Shown one piece after another: positions 16,596-25,579 of a stretch of 64,000 bases of DNA. How positions within the stretch are numbered: position 1 is the first letter of the stretch; every line of letters starts with the position of its first letter. Below the pieces are notes generated by a model that did not search any database, was not told where the DNA came from, and saw only the letters and a program-made list of their open reading frames with translations. Origin of the DNA: Veillonella sp. (GTDB taxonomy: Bacteria; Bacillota; Negativicutes; Veillonellales; Veillonellaceae); NCBI RefSeq assembly GCF_018364065.1, contig NZ_JAGZMO010000002.1, positions 124,001 through 188,000 of the forward strand, given 5' to 3'. Position numbers and translations under genes: made by a program.

Positions 16596-19142
16596 TTAGA
16601 AGTGATCTAACATAGTACGGCTAATAATTTCGTCCTGTACTTCCTTACAAAGTTCTACGAAGTAAGCACTATAGCCAGCAACGCGGATAATTAAATCACG
16701 ATATTTGTCAGGTTCAACCTGGGCTTTTTTCAATACTTCGTTATCTACATAGCTGAACTGCATTTCCCCGTTCCCTAAAATCGAGGCTGTGCGAAGCAAT
16801 GTAATCAGGCCGTTTTCGCCTTCCGGAGTTTCAAGAATACCTTTTAATAATTTGAAGTTATGAACCATACCGATAGTCATATCTTCGTTACCCATCTTAC
16901 TTACAGACTTGATAATAGCTGTAGGTCCTAATTTGTCATCCCCTTGTGTTGGGCTGATGCCGTCAGACAATGGAGTCCAAGCTTTACGGCCGTTAGCAGA
17001 TGCAGCAGTTAATGCACCGATTGGCGTATTGTTGGAGATAGATAATGTACCATGACTGAATTTAGCATATAACATGTCGTATTTCTGGCATTCATCTTCA
17101 GTCCAGTTAACGATATCGCGGCAGATTTCGTCAGCGTATGGATTGTCATTACCATATTTAGGAGCATTTACACAGTCTGTATGGATGTTCTGATAGCCTT
17201 CAAAGTTAGCATTAAGAGCATCGCGGAGTTGAGTTAATGTGTATTTATGATCATCGAATACTAATTTTTTAATAGCTGCCATGGAGTCAGCATATGTAGC
17301 AAGGCCGGAGAATACGATACCAGGGCCACTGTTAACCAATGCGCCGCCTTCCATAACGTCTTTACCGGAGTCCATACAACCTTCAACCATAATGGACATC
17401 AATGGTTTTGGAGCTACATCGCGATGTACACGCTGACTTACTACAGTACCAATTGCGGATAAGCGAATGATATGAGCAATTTGTTTTTTAACAGCTGCTT
17501 CGAATTCTTCATAAGTCTTGAATGCTTCAATATCGCCTGTGTCAACGCCTTCTTTGCGTTGGTTAAGCTGCATAACGCCGCGGTTCAATACGAATTCGAT
17601 AGCGATTGGCCATTGTGTATAAGAAGTGGATGTCCACTGGTAGATACGGCCGGATTTTTGAGGTTCAACGCAACCCATTAAACAATAGTCGCGGGAATCT
17701 TCTAAGCTGAAGCCTTTAGCAAGCATCATCTTAATATGGCAATCATCGAAGTGACAAGCAGGGAAACCAAGGCCTGCTTTAACTACTTCTACGATTTTCT
17801 GCATGTATTTTTGTGGTGAACGGTTATGAATACGTGCAGCCAAGGATGGTTGGTACATACGAGTCAAACGAACAGCATCCATGATTAAGTATGTTAAATC
17901 ATTAGTAGCGTCGCCGCCCTTACGTAACTGACCGCCGATTGTACAGTTGATGAATGGTTGGTAACCTGCGAAGTAAGTAGAGCCACCTTCGGAGGAAAGC
18001 CACATAAATTCGGAACATTTGATAATGAAGCAGCTCAATAATTCAAATGCTTCCAATTTGTTCATACGACCTGCATCCATATCAGCTTTGAACATTGGGT
18101 AAATATATTGGTCAAGACGACCTAAGGAAATACCTGTTTGGTTTTCTTCTACCATGAACAAGGATTCTACAGTCCAGATGGATTGTAACGCTTCATGGAA
18201 AGTTTCAGGTGGGTTAGCTGGTACACGAGTAAGAATTTCAGAAATTTTCATCAATTCTTGTTTGCGTTGTGCATCGGATTCAGTCATTGCTAACTCACGA
18301 GCGTAGTCGGATAAACGACGTGCATAAGTTAAAACGCCTTCACACGTTTCGATACATGCTTTGTAGAAGTAGATTTTTTCAATATCTTCAGGACGTTCCA
18401 TGGAAAGTTTTGCTAAATGTTCTTCAGCTTCTTTCTTCACGCCGTTGATACCTTTTTTAACCAATACTACGTCATAGCCAGGGCAAGTATCGCCACCGCC
18501 GTTGATTTGGTGGTAAGACAAATCACTTACACCGCTTTCACCGGAGATGCTCCATACACCTGCTTCACGATATTGTTCTTCACAAATTTCGTCCAAGCTG
18601 CGGTTTTCCCAGAATGGGAATACTTGTTCACGAAGAATGCGTTTATCTTCTTCACTGATAATGAATGGATCTTGAGGGCGAGTTGCCATTGTATCCAATT
18701 CATCGCGAACCCAGCGCCATGCGATATCAGGAGATACGGAACCTGCACGAGGTTTACCGCCTGGATGCCCTACAATAAGTTCATCTGGCTGAATCAATAA
18801 TGGTGCTGTTTCACAAGCGCGACGGAAACATTTAGCACGAAGAACCTTCTTAGGAAGACCTGCATGAGCTTTAGTCACTTCAGTGAAAGCTAATGCACGA
18901 TGAATACTAACACTTGGTTTAACTTTTAAATACGCTTCACGAAGGCGTTTCATACGAGGTGTCAACTCGTTAATTTCCCCATCAAATGCAGGTGCTTTGT
19001 AGTCTTTGTAGCTACCGCCGGCACCATTGCTTTTAATATCTTGTGACAAATTTTGGAATAATTTTAGTAATGCAATAGACTCTTCTTTAGATAGATTCTT
19101 CGTTGCCTCAGAAAATTTATCAGTAAATTCCTGAATGTTCAT
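16596..19142 (-). CDS. cutC: Choline trimethylamine-lyase CutC (glycyl radical enzyme)
   Basis: Splits choline into trimethylamine and acetaldehyde. 848 residues from the ATG at 19142, seven bases after AAAGGAGG; an upstream in-frame start overlaps that site. Catalytic Cys491 and Glu493 lie in GCVEPQKSGR and the radical Gly823 in RVAGYSAYF. All are two residues beyond the numbers published for the Desulfovibrio enzyme (C489, E491, G821), and the choline-contact residues follow at the same +2 offset: Tyr210, Asp218, Phe397, Thr504, Tyr508. This separates it from propanediol and glycerol dehydratases. The length is that of the short CutC type without the N-terminal extension of enterobacterial forms. 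Confidence 0.97.
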   Translation of the reverse strand: MNIQEFTDKFSEATKNLSKEESIALLKLFQNLSQDIKSNGAGGSYKDYKAPAFDGEINELTPRMKRLREAYLKVKPSVSIHRALAFTEVTKAHAGLPKKVLRAKCFRRACETAPLLIQPDELIVGHPGGKPRAGSVSPDIAWRWVRDELDTMATRPQDPFIISEEDKRILREQVFPFWENRSLDEICEEQYREAGVWSISGESGVSDLSYHQINGGGDTCPGYDVVLVKKGINGVKKEAEEHLAKLSMERPEDIEKIYFYKACIETCEGVLTYARRLSDYARELAMTESDAQRKQELMKISEILTRVPANPPETFHEALQSIWTVESLFMVEENQTGISLGRLDQYIYPMFKADMDAGRMNKLEAFELLSCFIIKCSEFMWLSSEGGSTYFAGYQPFINCTIGGQLRKGGDATNDLTYLIMDAVRLTRMYQPSLAARIHNRSPQKYMQKIVEVVKAGLGFPACHFDDCHIKMMLAKGFSLEDSRDYCLMGCVEPQKSGRIYQWTSTSYTQWPIAIEFVLNRGVMQLNQRKEGVDTGDIEAFKTYEEFEAAVKKQIAHIIRLSAIGTVVSQRVHRDVAPKPLMSIMVEGCMDSGKDVMEGGALVNSGPGIVFSGLATYADSMAAIKKLVFDDHKYTLTQLRDALNANFEGYQNIHTDCVNAPKYGNDNPYADEICRDIVNWTEDECQKYDMLYAKFSHGTLSISNNTPIGALTAASANGRKAWTPLSDGISPTQGDDKLGPTAIIKSVSKMGNEDMTIGMVHNFKLLKGILETPEGENGLITLLRTASILGNGEMQFSYVDNEVLKKAQVEPDKYRDLIIRVAGYSAYFVELCKEVQDEIISRTMLDHF

Positions 19143-19199
19143 GAATAAATCCTCCTTTGCCAATTCAATATATGAATCCCTAACAAACCTTACTAATCG

Positions 19200-20801
19200 T
19201 TAGGATTGTAAATTTTTTAATAATACGTTTAATGCGTTTTCAAGATCGAAATCTTCGCCTTCGAGGAGCGAATGTCCCATCTTACAACGTTTAGCCGGAT
19301 TCGATGGATTGGATACGCCTGTCGATGCAGCTTTTACCGTTTCCATACCATTAAAACCTGTCGCATGAGCCGGTACATCGTCGTGTGTCACTGTGCCCTG
19401 AGCCGGAACAGTATGACAAACGCCAGGATGAGCTAATGCTTCATCTATGTGCCGTACACCATAACCAACTTTTCTGATGTTGATTAAGTTCATCGGAGAA
19501 ATATTGTCCGATGTGAAACCGCCACCAACACTACCTGTACTCAAAATTAGAGCAGGCGGTAAGTGAGTTGTTAAACCAATGCCCCCTAAAGCACCGGAAG
19601 TATTAACAAGCATACGCGATACCGGTTTCTTCAATGCGAATTCTCTGATAACCGCTTCATCCTGCGAGTGAATTACCAATGTATGGCCCTTACCTTCGGT
19701 AATGAGCAATTCAATACATTTTTCACAGGCAAACATCCAGTTCTTTTCTACGAAGAACGCCAATACAGGACATAATTTTTCTCTGCAATATGGGTTCGTA
19801 GCAGATACATACTGTTGTTCGGAGATTAATACGGTAGTATCCTCAGGTACTGTAAATCCTGCTTTTTTAGCAATCTCATACGCAGAGCGTCCTACAATAT
19901 CCGGATTGTGGCGTCCATCTACCGTATAGAACAGCGGACAAAGCATGTCCGATTCTGCCTGCGTCATAAAGTATGCTTTATGTTTAAGTAATTCCTGTTT
20001 AACCTGGTCTGCAATACATTCTTCGGCTACAATCGATTGTTCCGAGGAGCAAAGCAAGCCATTGTCAAATGTTTTACTACTTACTATTTCACAAACTGCC
20101 TTTTTCACATCCGCTGTGTGTTCGATAAAGGCCGGACCATTGCTCGGACCACCGTTAATTGTAGGTTTCCCTGCAAAGTGAGCTACATCCGCCATTTGTC
20201 TAGCGGTATTGGAAATAATAAGTGATGTATCTTTGTGCGACATAAGCGCCTTGGAGCCTTCTGGAGATAATACTGTTAAGTACGAAATAATATCTTCCGG
20301 CGCACCATTACGCTTAGCTGATTCGATTAAAATATCAAGTGTGCGCATAATTGAACGTTTTGCTTTAGGATGTGGCGAGAATACGATCGCATTGCCCGAC
20401 TTAATAGCAATTAAAGTCGTACAAATAGCAGTCGATGTTGGATTTGTCGATGGCAGTAGGGCCACAATAACGCCTACCGGAACACCAATATCCATGGTTT
20501 TCGCTTCATGGTCTTCATTAATGATACCGACAGTTTTCATGTCTTTGATATATGAATATAAGAACTCAGACGCGAAACGATTCTTTACGCATTTGTCATG
20601 AACTATACCAAATCCTGTTTCTTCAACAGCTAATTCTGCAAGTTCTTCCGCATGTGATGCAATATCTTTTGCCATGCCTTCCACAATTTTGTCAATTCGT
20701 TCTTGTGTATAAGTACTGAAGATTTTCTGTCCTTCACGAGCGTTTTCAATTAGAATACGCGCTTCCTGTGTAGACATCAAATCTGTATCAATCCGTATCA
20801 C
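19200..20801 (-). CDS. CoA-acylating aldehyde dehydrogenase, copy 2, with long C-terminal targeting tail
   Basis: 533 residues, same family as the enzyme at 7562-9058 but clearly diverged: catalytic Cys251 in NGLLCSSEQS, PSTNPTSTAICTTL, and NGGPSNGPAF. The catalytic domain ends near residue 455; about 75 extra residues (Pro/His/Gly-rich linker) lead to an amphipathic helix DLENALNVLLKNLQS, a likely encapsulation peptide. The start is a GTG at 20801 with GGGAGGTG upstream. Directly upstream of cutC by 57 bases. Converts acetaldehyde to acetyl-CoA, feeding the phosphotransacetylase at 21457-22461. Confidence 0.93.
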   Translation of the reverse strand: MIRIDTDLMSTQEARILIENAREGQKIFSTYTQERIDKIVEGMAKDIASHAEELAELAVEETGFGIVHDKCVKNRFASEFLYSYIKDMKTVGIINEDHEAKTMDIGVPVGVIVALLPSTNPTSTAICTTLIAIKSGNAIVFSPHPKAKRSIMRTLDILIESAKRNGAPEDIISYLTVLSPEGSKALMSHKDTSLIISNTARQMADVAHFAGKPTINGGPSNGPAFIEHTADVKKAVCEIVSSKTFDNGLLCSSEQSIVAEECIADQVKQELLKHKAYFMTQAESDMLCPLFYTVDGRHNPDIVGRSAYEIAKKAGFTVPEDTTVLISEQQYVSATNPYCREKLCPVLAFFVEKNWMFACEKCIELLITEGKGHTLVIHSQDEAVIREFALKKPVSRMLVNTSGALGGIGLTTHLPPALILSTGSVGGGFTSDNISPMNLINIRKVGYGVRHIDEALAHPGVCHTVPAQGTVTHDDVPAHATGFNGMETVKAASTGVSNPSNPAKRCKMGHSLLEGEDFDLENALNVLLKNLQS

Positions 20802-20835
20802 AGCGCACCTCCCTTCCCCTTTTATTCACCGAGTT

Positions 20836-21123
20836 CTACAGTGTAAAAGAATATTTTCTCGCAATTTTTACAATATCAGGATGCGGGTTAGGCAGTACTA
20901 GATGACAGTACACATCGCCCACTTCCTGAGCTCGCGCTACGCCCGCTTCTACGGCGGATTGTACCGCGCCTACGTCACCGCTGATAATTACGGAGATAAG
21001 ACCGGAGGCTACGTTTTCGTAACCGATCAATTCCACATCTGCGGCTTTACACATCGCGTCGGCAGCTTCCAGAACCGATACGAGGCCAAATGTTTCGATA
21101 AAACCTAATGCATTGTGCTGCAT
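20836..21123 (-). CDS. BMC-H shell protein
   Basis: 95 residues, one BMC domain: GFIETFGLVSVLEAADAMCKAADVELIG, then ISGDVGAVQSAVEAGVARA. The end (YCHLVLPNPHPDIVKIARKYSFTL) departs from the usual VIPRPH and carries a short extra tail. It lies 9 bases after another BMC-H gene, with GGAGG before the ATG. The pore segment ENVASGLISV differs from the GGGF/Y of the terminal copies, so transport selectivity may differ. Confidence 0.94.
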   Translation of the reverse strand: MQHNALGFIETFGLVSVLEAADAMCKAADVELIGYENVASGLISVIISGDVGAVQSAVEAGVARAQEVGDVYCHLVLPNPHPDIVKIARKYSFTL

Positions 21124-21132
21124 AGTTACCTC

Positions 21133-21432
21133 CTACTCTTCCGCATCCAGTTCATGTGCGTCTACAATATGTTTAATCTTACCGATTGGTCTCGGCATTA
21201 CGTTTTTAGCAGTCATTTCGCCACAAGCGGCTGCCGCTTTGGCGCCTGCTTCTACAGCTGTTGTTACAGCTGCTACATCACCGCACACAAGCACTGTTAC
21301 TAAACCGGAACCTACGTTTTCATAGGAAATCAACTCTACATCAGCGGCTTTACACATAACATCGGCTGCGGCGATTGCCGGAACCATTCCGCGAGTTTCC
21401 ACTAAACCAAGAGCATCACCCTGGTATTTCAT
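21133..21432 (-). CDS. BMC-H shell protein
   Basis: 99 residues with a complete BMC domain (GLVETRGMVPAIAAADVMCKAADVELIS, CGDVAAVTTAVEAGAKAA, VMPRPIGKIKHIV) and an acidic C-terminal end (DAHELDAEE). GGAGGAAC precedes the ATG. It forms a tandem pair with the next gene; the two share ADVMCKAADVELI-type helices and probably came from a local duplication. Confidence 0.94.
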   Translation of the reverse strand: MKYQGDALGLVETRGMVPAIAAADVMCKAADVELISYENVGSGLVTVLVCGDVAAVTTAVEAGAKAAAACGEMTAKNVMPRPIGKIKHIVDAHELDAEE

Positions 21433-21456
21433 AATTGTTCCTCCTGCAAATACATA

Positions 21457-22461
21457 CTATAATGTACTTTCAACAGCGGTAAACGCTGCTAAATTTACAA
21501 GATCATCTACGGAATACTCATCCGGTACACGCTGCACCGGCTTAGCTGCTCCAATGAGCAACGGTCCGAATGCTTCGGCACGTCCGAACAATTTCACCAG
21601 GTTGCATCCGATATTGGCTGCATTTAGATCTGGGAAAATCAATACATTTGCTTTCCCTGCTACGTCAGATTGTGGTGCCTTACTTTTTGCTACTGACGGT
21701 ACAATGGATGCATCCAATTGTAATTCACCGTCAATTTTGTGAGCCACATGCGAGTTTTTAACTACTTCACAGGCCGCTACCACTTTGTCTACAAGCGGAT
21801 CTGATGCACTGCCTTTACTGGAGAAAGACAGTAAGGAGACCCGTGGTACTCCAATTCCAAATACCTTTTCCGCCAAATCAGCGGTGCCGATAGCTATTTG
21901 AGCTAACTCTTCAGAAGTAGGATTTTTAACAACCTCACAGTCACTGAAGAATAAAGTTCCTTGTTTGCCATACTCCGGTGTGTTCGTATGCATAATCGTC
22001 GTGGAGGAAATTCTTGTATGGCCTTTTTTAAAGCCTACAATGTGTCCTGCCAATTCGGCGATACTTGCACACGTGCAGGTATTCCCTAAAATTAATCCGT
22101 CGGCATAGCCGGCTTCTACGAACATCATTGCGAACACGGCTGGATTTGATGTTAACAAATGCATAGCCCGTTCAAAGTTATCGACTCCGCCACATTTTTT
22201 ATCGCTTAATAAGTGATTCACCATTGTGCGCAGACGATAATCTGTAGTCACATCAACTATAGGCATAAGGCCTAAGTTGATGTGATGTTCAGAAGCCAAC
22301 TCTTTAATACTACTCTTCTTACCTAACAAGGTAACCGTAGCAAATCCGGCTTGCATAATTTGTACTGCTCCTTGAAGCATACGTGCATCAGCATCAATAA
22401 GCATTGCAATATTTTTGCGCCACGGCTTTGCTTCGGCCTTGATTTGCTCCATTATATTCAT
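21457..22461 (-). CDS. Phosphotransacetylase (acetyl-CoA to acetyl phosphate)
   Basis: 334 residues of the PTA_PTB (Pta/EutD) family rather than the PduL type. Family marks are DADARMLQGAVQIMQAGFA at the start, GYADGLILGNTCTCASIAE, FSDCEVVKNPTSEELAQIA, SFSSKGSASDP and LIFPDLNAANIGCNLVKLFGRA. It would turn acetyl-CoA made by the aldehyde dehydrogenases into acetyl phosphate, recycling CoA inside the compartment and allowing ATP formation by an acetate kinase encoded elsewhere. Choline operons call this gene cutH. Flanked by BMC-H genes on both sides. Confidence 0.92.
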   Translation of the reverse strand: MNIMEQIKAEAKPWRKNIAMLIDADARMLQGAVQIMQAGFATVTLLGKKSSIKELASEHHINLGLMPIVDVTTDYRLRTMVNHLLSDKKCGGVDNFERAMHLLTSNPAVFAMMFVEAGYADGLILGNTCTCASIAELAGHIVGFKKGHTRISSTTIMHTNTPEYGKQGTLFFSDCEVVKNPTSEELAQIAIGTADLAEKVFGIGVPRVSLLSFSSKGSASDPLVDKVVAACEVVKNSHVAHKIDGELQLDASIVPSVAKSKAPQSDVAGKANVLIFPDLNAANIGCNLVKLFGRAEAFGPLLIGAAKPVQRVPDEYSVDDLVNLAAFTAVESTL

Positions 22462-22476
22462 ATCGACTAATCCCTA

Positions 22477-22761
22477 TTACGCTTCGTTAGCATGAGGAAT
22501 GATTAATTCAACGTCGGTATGAGGGCGAGGAATTACATGAACAGATACTAATTCGCCAACGCGTTGAGCTGCTGCTGCGCCTGCGTCAGTAGCGGCTTTA
22601 ACTGCGCCTACGTCACCACGAACCATAACTGTTACATAACCACCACCGATAGTTTCTTTACCGATCAAATACACATTAGCTGCTTTTACCATTGCGTCAG
22701 CTGCTTCGATAGAACCTACTAAACCTTTTGTTTCCACTAAACCTAATGCTTCGTTTTTCAT
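22477..22761 (-). CDS. BMC-H shell protein nearly identical to the last gene of the operon
   Basis: 94 residues from the ATG at 22761, which has GGAGG at the right distance; an ATG five codons upstream overlaps that site. Same sequence as the protein at 7143-7424 except Tyr for Phe in GGGY/F and the last residues (IIPHANEA). The DNA differs at several third codon positions, so the copies are not freshly made. Confidence 0.95.
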   Translation of the reverse strand: MKNEALGLVETKGLVGSIEAADAMVKAANVYLIGKETIGGGYVTVMVRGDVGAVKAATDAGAAAAQRVGELVSVHVIPRPHTDVELIIPHANEA

Positions 22762-22783
22762 AACATGTTCCTCCATTTTCTTA

Positions 22784-23419
22784 TTAATGTTTGTAAGAAG
22801 CTTCTAAGTAATTAATTAACACCTGTTTGTTGGCCGAAGAAATCTTACGACCTGAAATACCTAGATTTGGCTGGCGTCGCGCTAATTTGCGTAACTCCGA
22901 AACCGACATTCTCTGCAAGTTTTCCGCTGACAGTTGAACTACATCTGTCGCAATGGCTGCTGTTTCCACCTTTACTGGTTCTTCTACTACAGCTACGTCT
23001 TCAATCACTTCGATTGATTCAGCACTGTGCAAGTCTTCGGAACCGGCATCGGCAGTCGGAGCAGTTTCTGCAACGTTTTCACTGTCGAAGGCCACTTCAT
23101 CCACTGTTTTTTCCCCTGAACCGGAAGGCTTCTTAGGCGTATCTCCCGGGCCAAAAGCTTTTTCAATGTCGCCAATCGGCCTTGGAATAACATGGGCAGA
23201 CAAGAGTGAGCCGGGTGTTACCTTTTCAGCAGCCGCTGCACCTGCTTCTACAGAAGCTTTAACAGCACCCACATCGCCGGTAATCAAAATCGTCACCAAT
23301 GTAGCTGTTGATTTTCGTTTACCTACGAGCGAAACATTCGCCGTTTTCAACATAACGTCACAAGCTTCAATAGCAGCGATTAAGCCCTTAGTCTCAATCA
23401 TACCTAATGCATCCATCAT
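22784..23419 (-). CDS. BMC-H shell protein with acidic linker and C-terminal SAP/Rho-N-like domain
   Basis: 211 residues. A BMC domain at 1-92 (GMIETKGLIAAIEACDVMLKTANV, TGDVGAVKASVEAGAAAAEK, VIPRPIGDIEKAF) is followed by about 75 residues of Asp/Glu/Val/Ala-rich linker, then a 40-residue C-terminal unit, MSVSELRKLARRQPNLGISG, ending with KQVLINYLEA. That unit has the helix-extended loop-helix look of SAP or Rho N-terminal domains that bind DNA or RNA; PduK and EutK are also shell proteins with extra C-terminal domains. Placed second after the vertex protein gene. The tail could face the lumen or cytoplasm. Confidence 0.82.
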   Translation of the reverse strand: MMDALGMIETKGLIAAIEACDVMLKTANVSLVGKRKSTATLVTILITGDVGAVKASVEAGAAAAEKVTPGSLLSAHVIPRPIGDIEKAFGPGDTPKKPSGSGEKTVDEVAFDSENVAETAPTADAGSEDLHSAESIEVIEDVAVVEEPVKVETAAIATDVVQLSAENLQRMSVSELRKLARRQPNLGISGRKISSANKQVLINYLEASYKH

Positions 23420-23463
23420 GTCTCTCCTTTCTTATTAGATTCTATATGTTTTGTGAAAAACCG

Positions 23464-23724
23464 TTAGAATTTGCAGTCTTCGTCGATAATACCTACGATA
23501 ACTGCATCTACAGGTATGTTATCATCGCCAATCATACGGCGCGCCGACGAACCTGTAGTTACAAGTACACGTTCCCCAATGCCGGCGCCGATAACATCGG
23601 CCGCAATGAGTCGCGATATACTCGCCTTTTCGTCAATTACTTCTACTATCATGAGCTTCAGTCCACGCAAAGACTCGGCTTTACGAGTGGACCAAATGTT
23701 GTCAATAACTTTTGCTGCAATCAT
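23464..23724 (-). CDS. BMC-P vertex protein (EutN/CcmL family)
   Basis: 86 residues, forming the pentamers that cap the vertices of the shell. Family marks are IAAKVIDNIWSTRKAESLRGLKLMIVE, an Asp/Ala-rich turn (IAADVIGAGIGERVLVTTGSSAR) and the end VDAVIVGIIDEDC. Start ATG with AAAGGAG upstream. It is the only BMC-P gene found in the operon, enough for closure because all vertices can use one protein. Confidence 0.94.
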   Translation of the reverse strand: MIAAKVIDNIWSTRKAESLRGLKLMIVEVIDEKASISRLIAADVIGAGIGERVLVTTGSSARRMIGDDNIPVDAVIVGIIDEDCKF

Positions 23725-23827
23725 GCTATACTCCTTTTACTCGAAATCGAGCTTACCTAGCGTTTTTATAAAGCACATTTTTAACCTTGCTTTTAGCAAG
23801 ATAATCAACGCTCTTTATAAAAAATGA

Positions 23828-24673
23828 TTAAGGCATTATTTCATCTGTACATTCCAAAGCAATTCCCAAAGGAGTAACAAACATTGGATTCAATGGTTTT
23901 ACCACTGTAAGACCCAATTTTCGTTCCAAGGCCTGCTCAATGCCGGTCAAGCAACATGTGCCGCCTACCAGATAAATGGTATCAATATCATAGCCCTCAA
24001 TATGCTGTTCTATAATCGACCCCACTTTATCAATAACCGGTGTTAAAATCGGTAACAGTTCACGATGATTTTTTGGATCTCTCTTAAACTTTTCCGCTTG
24101 GTCGAAAGCCATTTGATAAGCCCCTGAAATAACCAAAGAGAAATGAGTACCTCCTGTAGGTTCATCGGCTACATATACGCGTTTTCCATTTTTAAAAATG
24201 GAAATCCCCGTTGTACCACCACCGATATCGACGATAGCGCCGTTATCAATCTTAAGTACCGCATTAGCTGCGGTAGGTTCATCCAATAAATTAGTAATTT
24301 CAAAACCTGCGCCCTGTACAACATGCTTTACTGCACCGCCATCCACACCTTCAGTTCCTGGTGGAATTGCAGCGGCCGCGTAAATTAATTCAGTACCGAG
24401 CTGTTCTTCCAACTTAGCTTTCATCTGTCGTACCAGCTGTACAGCGCCTACATAGTCAACAACCATACCGTCTTTAACCACATTGGCAAACTGATAAGCT
24501 CCGGCAACAGGTTCTTTATTTTCATTAAGTACTGCAATTACTACGAAGGCAGTCCCTAAGTCTACCCCGCAATAATATGTGGAGGATGCTTTTTTAATCG
24601 GCTTTTTTACTACCTTTTCAAACGTTTCCACCAATTCATCACAATACTGAAAATCTTTTGTGTTCTCTTCCAA
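23828..24673 (-). CDS. EutJ-like actin/Hsp70-fold ATPase
   Basis: 281 residues of the EutJ family, found in many BMC operons and proposed to act as a chaperone or reactivator. Actin-fold phosphate loops are present: YCGVDLGTAFVVIAVL near residue 35, IVDIGGGTTGISIFKNG near 145, and the adenosine motif LVGGTCCLTGIEQAL near 240. Start TTG at 24673 after AGGAGG; no better ATG. In ethanolamine compartments EutJ goes with a B12 enzyme; here it accompanies a glycyl-radical enzyme, so a cobalamin-exchange role is unlikely. Confidence 0.87.
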   Translation of the reverse strand: MEENTKDFQYCDELVETFEKVVKKPIKKASSTYYCGVDLGTAFVVIAVLNENKEPVAGAYQFANVVKDGMVVDYVGAVQLVRQMKAKLEEQLGTELIYAAAAIPPGTEGVDGGAVKHVVQGAGFEITNLLDEPTAANAVLKIDNGAIVDIGGGTTGISIFKNGKRVYVADEPTGGTHFSLVISGAYQMAFDQAEKFKRDPKNHRELLPILTPVIDKVGSIIEQHIEGYDIDTIYLVGGTCCLTGIEQALERKLGLTVVKPLNPMFVTPLGIALECTDEIMP

Positions 24674-24690
24674 AGTGTCCTCCTAATACG

Positions 24691-25158
24691 CTAAATTCGG
24701 CAGTACTTTCGATACTCCAATAGTGCTTCCAATTCAGCTGACTTTTCACCTTTGAGTGCGCTCAAAAGATCAAGTGCAAAAATATTCGTTTCTTCTATCC
24801 CCAACTGCATTAAGTATTTCTTCGCAGTTGCTATCTGACGTTCATCCGCTAAGTCTGCCTTTGCAATAACCCCTACAGGTCTGCAATTGAATGAAGTAGC
24901 AAACAAAGGAGGATATGTAGTTGTTTCTGTCAGAGGGTCTATGACACAAACCAGGACATTTGCTTCCTGAGATGTGGCTACGAGATATTTATAATTGTGT
25001 GGCATCTCCAAATACACACTAGGTGTGTCAATGGTGTACTTGCCATAAATAATATCTTGTGTTCGTCGCGCCGGCCGCTCTACTTCGTTGAATATATTTG
25101 CCAAAGTAGATTTACCGCATCGTCCGGGGCCCACAATCATAATCCGTTTCTTTATCAT
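24691..25158 (-). CDS. EutP/PduV-like small GTPase, copy 1
   Basis: 155 residues: P-loop VGPGRCGKSTLANIF at residues 8-22, Walker B-like VCVIDPLTE, and KADLAD as a candidate guanine-specificity motif (NKxD type). Same layout as the protein at 10784-11233, and likewise 5 bases downstream of an EutS-type shell gene. Role in compartment positioning or acetate formation is suggested for relatives but not shown here. Confidence 0.86.
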   Translation of the reverse strand: MIKKRIMIVGPGRCGKSTLANIFNEVERPARRTQDIIYGKYTIDTPSVYLEMPHNYKYLVATSQEANVLVCVIDPLTETTTYPPLFATSFNCRPVGVIAKADLADERQIATAKKYLMQLGIEETNIFALDLLSALKGEKSAELEALLEYRKYCRI

Positions 25159-25163
25159 AGAGT

Positions 25164-25526
25164 CTAAGCTCGGGTAATCTCAGCAGGTGGGAATCCGAGC
25201 ATTTTTTCCAGAACATCCAGGATAGCTACAGAAGCTGCTTCTACACTGGATACATCTCCATAAATTACTAAAGATCCGGTAAAACGATCTAAGAATCCAA
25301 TTTCCACGCTGGCCGCCTTCGTCGCAATATCCGCAGATATAATGGCCGCCTCTTTCGGAGTTACGGTAAAGATACCGATAGCCCCACAGGGATCAATCCC
25401 TAGCCGCTCATATAAATCCGGGCTTGGCGAGGCGATGATATGGGCCAAACTGATTTGTTTCCCCGGCACCATTTCTTGTATGATGCGCGCTTTATCATTT
25501 CCATTCCCCAAAAATAAATTTTTCAT
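25164..25526 (-). CDS. EutS/PduU-type permuted BMC-H shell protein, copy 1
   Basis: 120 residues from the ATG at 25526 (the preceding TTG codon in frame is less likely). Motifs IQEMVPGKQISLAHIIASP, GAIGIFTVTPKEAAIISADIA and GFLDRFTGSLVIYGDVSSVE are shared almost word for word with the copy at 11236-11586, and both end FPPAEITRA / FTPATVTRA. The N-terminal ~13 residues differ. Second gene of the operon. Confidence 0.92.
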   Translation of the reverse strand: MKNLFLGNGNDKARIIQEMVPGKQISLAHIIASPSPDLYERLGIDPCGAIGIFTVTPKEAAIISADIATKAASVEIGFLDRFTGSLVIYGDVSSVEAASVAILDVLEKMLGFPPAEITRA

Positions 25527-25579
25527 CAAAGCACTTCCATTCTATTGCTGATACAGTCTACGAGTTAATAAAGCGTGAC

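Noticed and set aside
16596..19142. CutC as a propanediol or glycerol dehydratase
   Set aside because: The specific choline-contact residues (Tyr210, Asp218, Phe397, Thr504, Tyr508) and the GCVEPQKSGR context all match choline lyase.
22953..23438. 161-codon open frame opposite the extended BMC-H gene
   Set aside because: It mirrors a real gene with strong domain matches, has no ribosome site and its translation is low-complexity Ser/Ala/Thr typical of an antisense shadow.
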